From the NCBI GenBank assembly GCA_028023455.1, contig JAQFVV010000318.1:124001-188000 (forward strand): DNA of 64,000 nt, read 5' to 3'. The notes under the pieces were generated by a model. The model was not told the origin of the DNA. It was given only the letters and a program-made list of their open reading frames with translations, and searched no databases. Source of the DNA: Epiperipatus broadwayi. Its lineage: Eukaryota > Onychophora > Udeonychophora > Euonychophora > Peripatidae. The position numbers were made by a program, and so were the translations under genes. How positions within the stretch are numbered: position 1 is the stretch's first letter; each line of letters opens with the position of its first letter. Positions 62,045-64,000 of the stretch are shown in pieces.

Positions 62045-63117
62045 AATGTTTGAAAAATATAAATATGGATTTGTGTTTATATTAATGCATACTTGTTAAG
62101 CACAAATATGTCTTTATCTATTTAATATATATACTTATTGCAAGTATATATGTATATTTATTATTTGGGTTTGTATTTAAAACATTGATATTACCTAAAA
62201 TTAAACCATAATATAAAAATAAAGGATGTACTATTTGTTTTATAAGTAATGCCTTTGTAATTTATTTGAAAGAGTATTAATATTTTATTCTTATTTTTCT
62301 TTTAGTGCCAAAGTCATTATGAAATTAATTGAATTCACAATTTAATAGAGGATAACTACGTATTTCACTTATTATTTAGTCTTTAAGTTACTTACACATA
62401 TTATTATTCATTGATATGTTTAGATATACACAAATTTACTTATTGGATGTGTATATTGGATTTAATAGAATTCCCTTTGTTTCTGATATATATTTGATTA
62501 GTTAGTCATATCAATCTTGAGAATAAATTATAATGATAGATCTCATTGCTCTGTATGATTTTAGATTTATTTCATGTATAGCTAGTTGGAAGGGCATATA
62601 AACAATTTATTTAAATATAACTGGGATAATTTTATCTTTCTTCATTTAAATTATACAATTTATTATATTAGGCTTTCTCAACAATTGGATTCATTTAGAT
62701 TATATATATTCCATTACGTTTATCATCCAATGTTTGAAGCATCATTTTCTTCTCATATATTGACGTTCCATTACATTTGAGGTATAATATGTTTATATGA
62801 TATATTGTCCATTACATTTGGCACCACAAACTGTTGGTCCCAGTTAACTGATGATTGGTATAATGGAGTAAAAGTATATTCCATTACATTTGGATGCCAC
62901 AACGTGGCCAGCATAATATGTTTGTTTAATTGTCCATTACATTTGGTGCCTCAAAGTTAGGAGCCTGGTTAATTAATTATTATTGTTGCAAAGGTTCATA
63001 TGTTTATTTTCATTTGAGATCATCATATATAAAAATACATTCCATTACATTTGGCACCAACGTTTGGAGCCTTCTTTCTTTAATTTAAATGGAATGCAGC
63101 AAGTACATTCCATTACA
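60603..63117 (+). repeat. 3' LTR of the large LTR element
   Basis: 2,515 bp, complete at both ends (TGTAAATATCG ... CCATTACA). It is co-linear with the 5' LTR, including the antisense ORF, the AT run and the ladder of terminus-like motifs (from about 62767 to the end). Confidence 0.9.
60971..61318 (-). CDS. antisense ORF in 3' LTR, two-transmembrane Cys-rich protein
   Basis: Second copy of the 115-codon antisense frame. It differs from the 5' copy by one residue (Ile to Val in the CY(I/V)CF motif near the C-terminus). An internal 72-codon frame in another register is a shadow. Confidence 0.4.
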   Translation of the reverse strand: MSNFGFKRDEIHVLKFAQFFFLNCLGINERKWCSPLAAIYILASHVYVLITEIYLIPLFLRMAISKKQSTTNFYPFVCLITILIIMASFCCCCCSPRASKCCFENHCYVCFILNN

Positions 63118-63208
63118 ATATGCATGTCCTAAACAAAAACATATAACAAGAAAATACTGAAATTTAGTTATAATTCATATTAGTAATTCTATTAAAACAT
63201 TATAATGA
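63118..63208. other. short AT-rich spacer after the LTR element
   Basis: Right flank of the large LTR element, starting ATATGCATG. It gives no target duplication with the left flank. Confidence 0.5.
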
Positions 63209-63549
63209 CATAAACAGTGAGGATTGCCAATTCCTCTACAAGCTTTATGATAAATGCATAGTTAGAGCCAGCACTTAAAATATCTGTCAGGAACCCCTCC
63301 CCAAACCCCTGACCATGGTTTCGTGCTTTGGCACTCCTCAGAGAGGTGTCAGTGTAGGTTCAGACACTAGATCTAAAAATACCAACCCAAAGCCAAGCAC
63401 TTATCTAAAAGTTATCTATTGAGTGGAAAGCACGAAACCATGGTCAGGGGTTTGGGAAGGGATTCCTGACAGAGATATTTTAAGTGCTGACTCTGGCTAA
63501 GCATTTATCATAAAGCTTGTAGAGGAATTGGCAATCCTCACTGTTTATA
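63209..63549. mobile_element. fold-back element, long near-identical arms
   Basis: Left arm about 63212-63341 (AAACAGTGAGGATTGCCAAT ... CATGGTTTCGTGCTTTG) and right arm about 63428-63548, its near-perfect complement. The loop is about 85 bp. The arms are far less AT-rich than the surroundings and contain CCCCAAACCCCTGACC. It has no coding capacity and its family is unknown. Confidence 0.85.
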
Positions 63550-64000
63550 ACTTACAAGCTTAAGAGATAGGGTCATGTGATCTATGACTCTTATTTTGGC
63601 TGTTATAATGACATGTTTAAATTAAATGAATTTATATTATAGCTATGATCATTGTGACAGATTTATCTGAATAAATTAAAAATATTTTTTTCATGAAGTC
63701 TCTAAGAGCTATTTTCTAAGGTATTTATAGCATTCAATGTTGATTTCATTTATTTACTTGTTGGCACAAATTCAATAATTTTTCAGTGCATGTAAGTAAT
63801 AATTTATAGTTTTGGTATTGAAGCTATAATGGTCCTTTCCTTGCTATACGAAGATTAATATTTGACAAATACATAGCAATGTTTATCCTAAGAGTATAAG
63901 CAACTATTTCAAGTCTTTTGGTTCTTCTATCACTGCATGGCTTTAGTTTCATAACACATTCAGGGTGCAGAACCACTTATCTTAGCTGTCCAATTTTTTT
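63550..64000. other. AT-rich DNA, nothing recognised
   Basis: No open frame or repeat was recognised up to the window edge. Confidence 0.5.

Larger units (their letters stand above)
53927..63117 (+). mobile_element. large LTR element without recognisable pol
   Basis: Two direct repeats of about 2.5 kb (53927-56451; 60603-63117) flank a 4.15-kb internal region. The signature is that of an LTR retroelement. The 3' copy starts TGTAA and ends TTACA (matched inverted termini); a polypurine tract (GGTGGATTAGGGGG, 60586-60599) precedes it; and the 5' copy is followed after two bases by TGGCTCCCAACATGGGG, two mismatches from the Lys-type primer site TGGCGCCCAACGTGGGG. The internal region holds only a coiled-coil frame; no protease, RT, RNase H or integrase motif is visible. 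It resembles large non-autonomous LTR derivatives. No target duplication is visible, and the first six bases expected at the 5' LTR are replaced, so its left edge has been altered. Confidence 0.85.

Overview
This is a very AT-rich stretch of an animal (metazoan) genome. I see no bacterial-style gene organisation, no operon and no convincing complete host gene. Nearly everything recognisable is a transposable element or its debris: one almost intact Ty3/Gypsy LTR retrotransposon, one large LTR element without a recognisable pol, several non-LTR (LINE) remnants, Penelope-like element (PLE) fragments, many fold-back/palindromic repeats, and long (AT)n and (TAA)n microsatellites. The mix (Gypsy, RTE-like and CR1/'craniofacial development protein 2-like' LINEs, PLEs, tRNA-derived retrosequence) fits an AT-rich invertebrate such as a mollusc or cnidarian. 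The species cannot be fixed from the sequence.

Layout. 1-10137: AT-rich DNA with one weak candidate host exon (minus, about 336-582), a tRNA-Gly-like retropseudogene with an A tail (2595-2665), a PLE-derived palindrome (2743-2986), another palindrome (6660-6855) and a PLE reverse-transcriptase fragment inside inverted ends (6903-7400). 10138-18367: the Gypsy element, with 1.73-kb LTRs, PBS, leader, fused Gag-Pol, a one-base frameshift in integrase, and a polypurine tract. 18368-29000: AT-rich DNA with an inverted array of ~300-bp repeats interrupted by a fold-back (20040-22600), and palindromic repeats at 24.7-26.3 kb. 29000-32000: a decayed minus-strand LINE. 35.3-36.0, 41.5-43.3 and 49.1-51.0 kb: three RTE-type LINE copies of different decay. 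37.95-38.56 kb: a LINE C-terminal zinc-finger remnant. 46.57-47.33 kb: a large PLE fold-back. 48.4-49.1 kb: another fold-back. 53927-63117: the second LTR element, with ~2.5-kb LTRs, a Lys-type PBS, a coiled-coil ORF of 501 codons continuing as a stop-interrupted frame, and a polypurine tract. 63.2-63.55 kb: one more fold-back.

Strongest observations. (1) Every nucleotide substitution I could find between the two Gypsy LTRs lies at a CpG-derived position (10 sites, 11 bases, zero other substitutions), as expected if a young copy is being mutated almost only by methyl-CpG deamination. (2) The 3' end of the second element's LTR carries a ladder of six degenerate copies of its own LTR-terminus plus primer-binding-site junction. 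(3) That element has no visible pol, yet has the same GGGGGTAT/TG polypurine-LTR boundary as the Gypsy element, so it may be a non-autonomous partner. (4) Both its LTRs carry an antisense 115-codon two-transmembrane ORF. (5) Fold-back structures are unusually dense. All family assignments come from reading motifs by eye; no database search was made.
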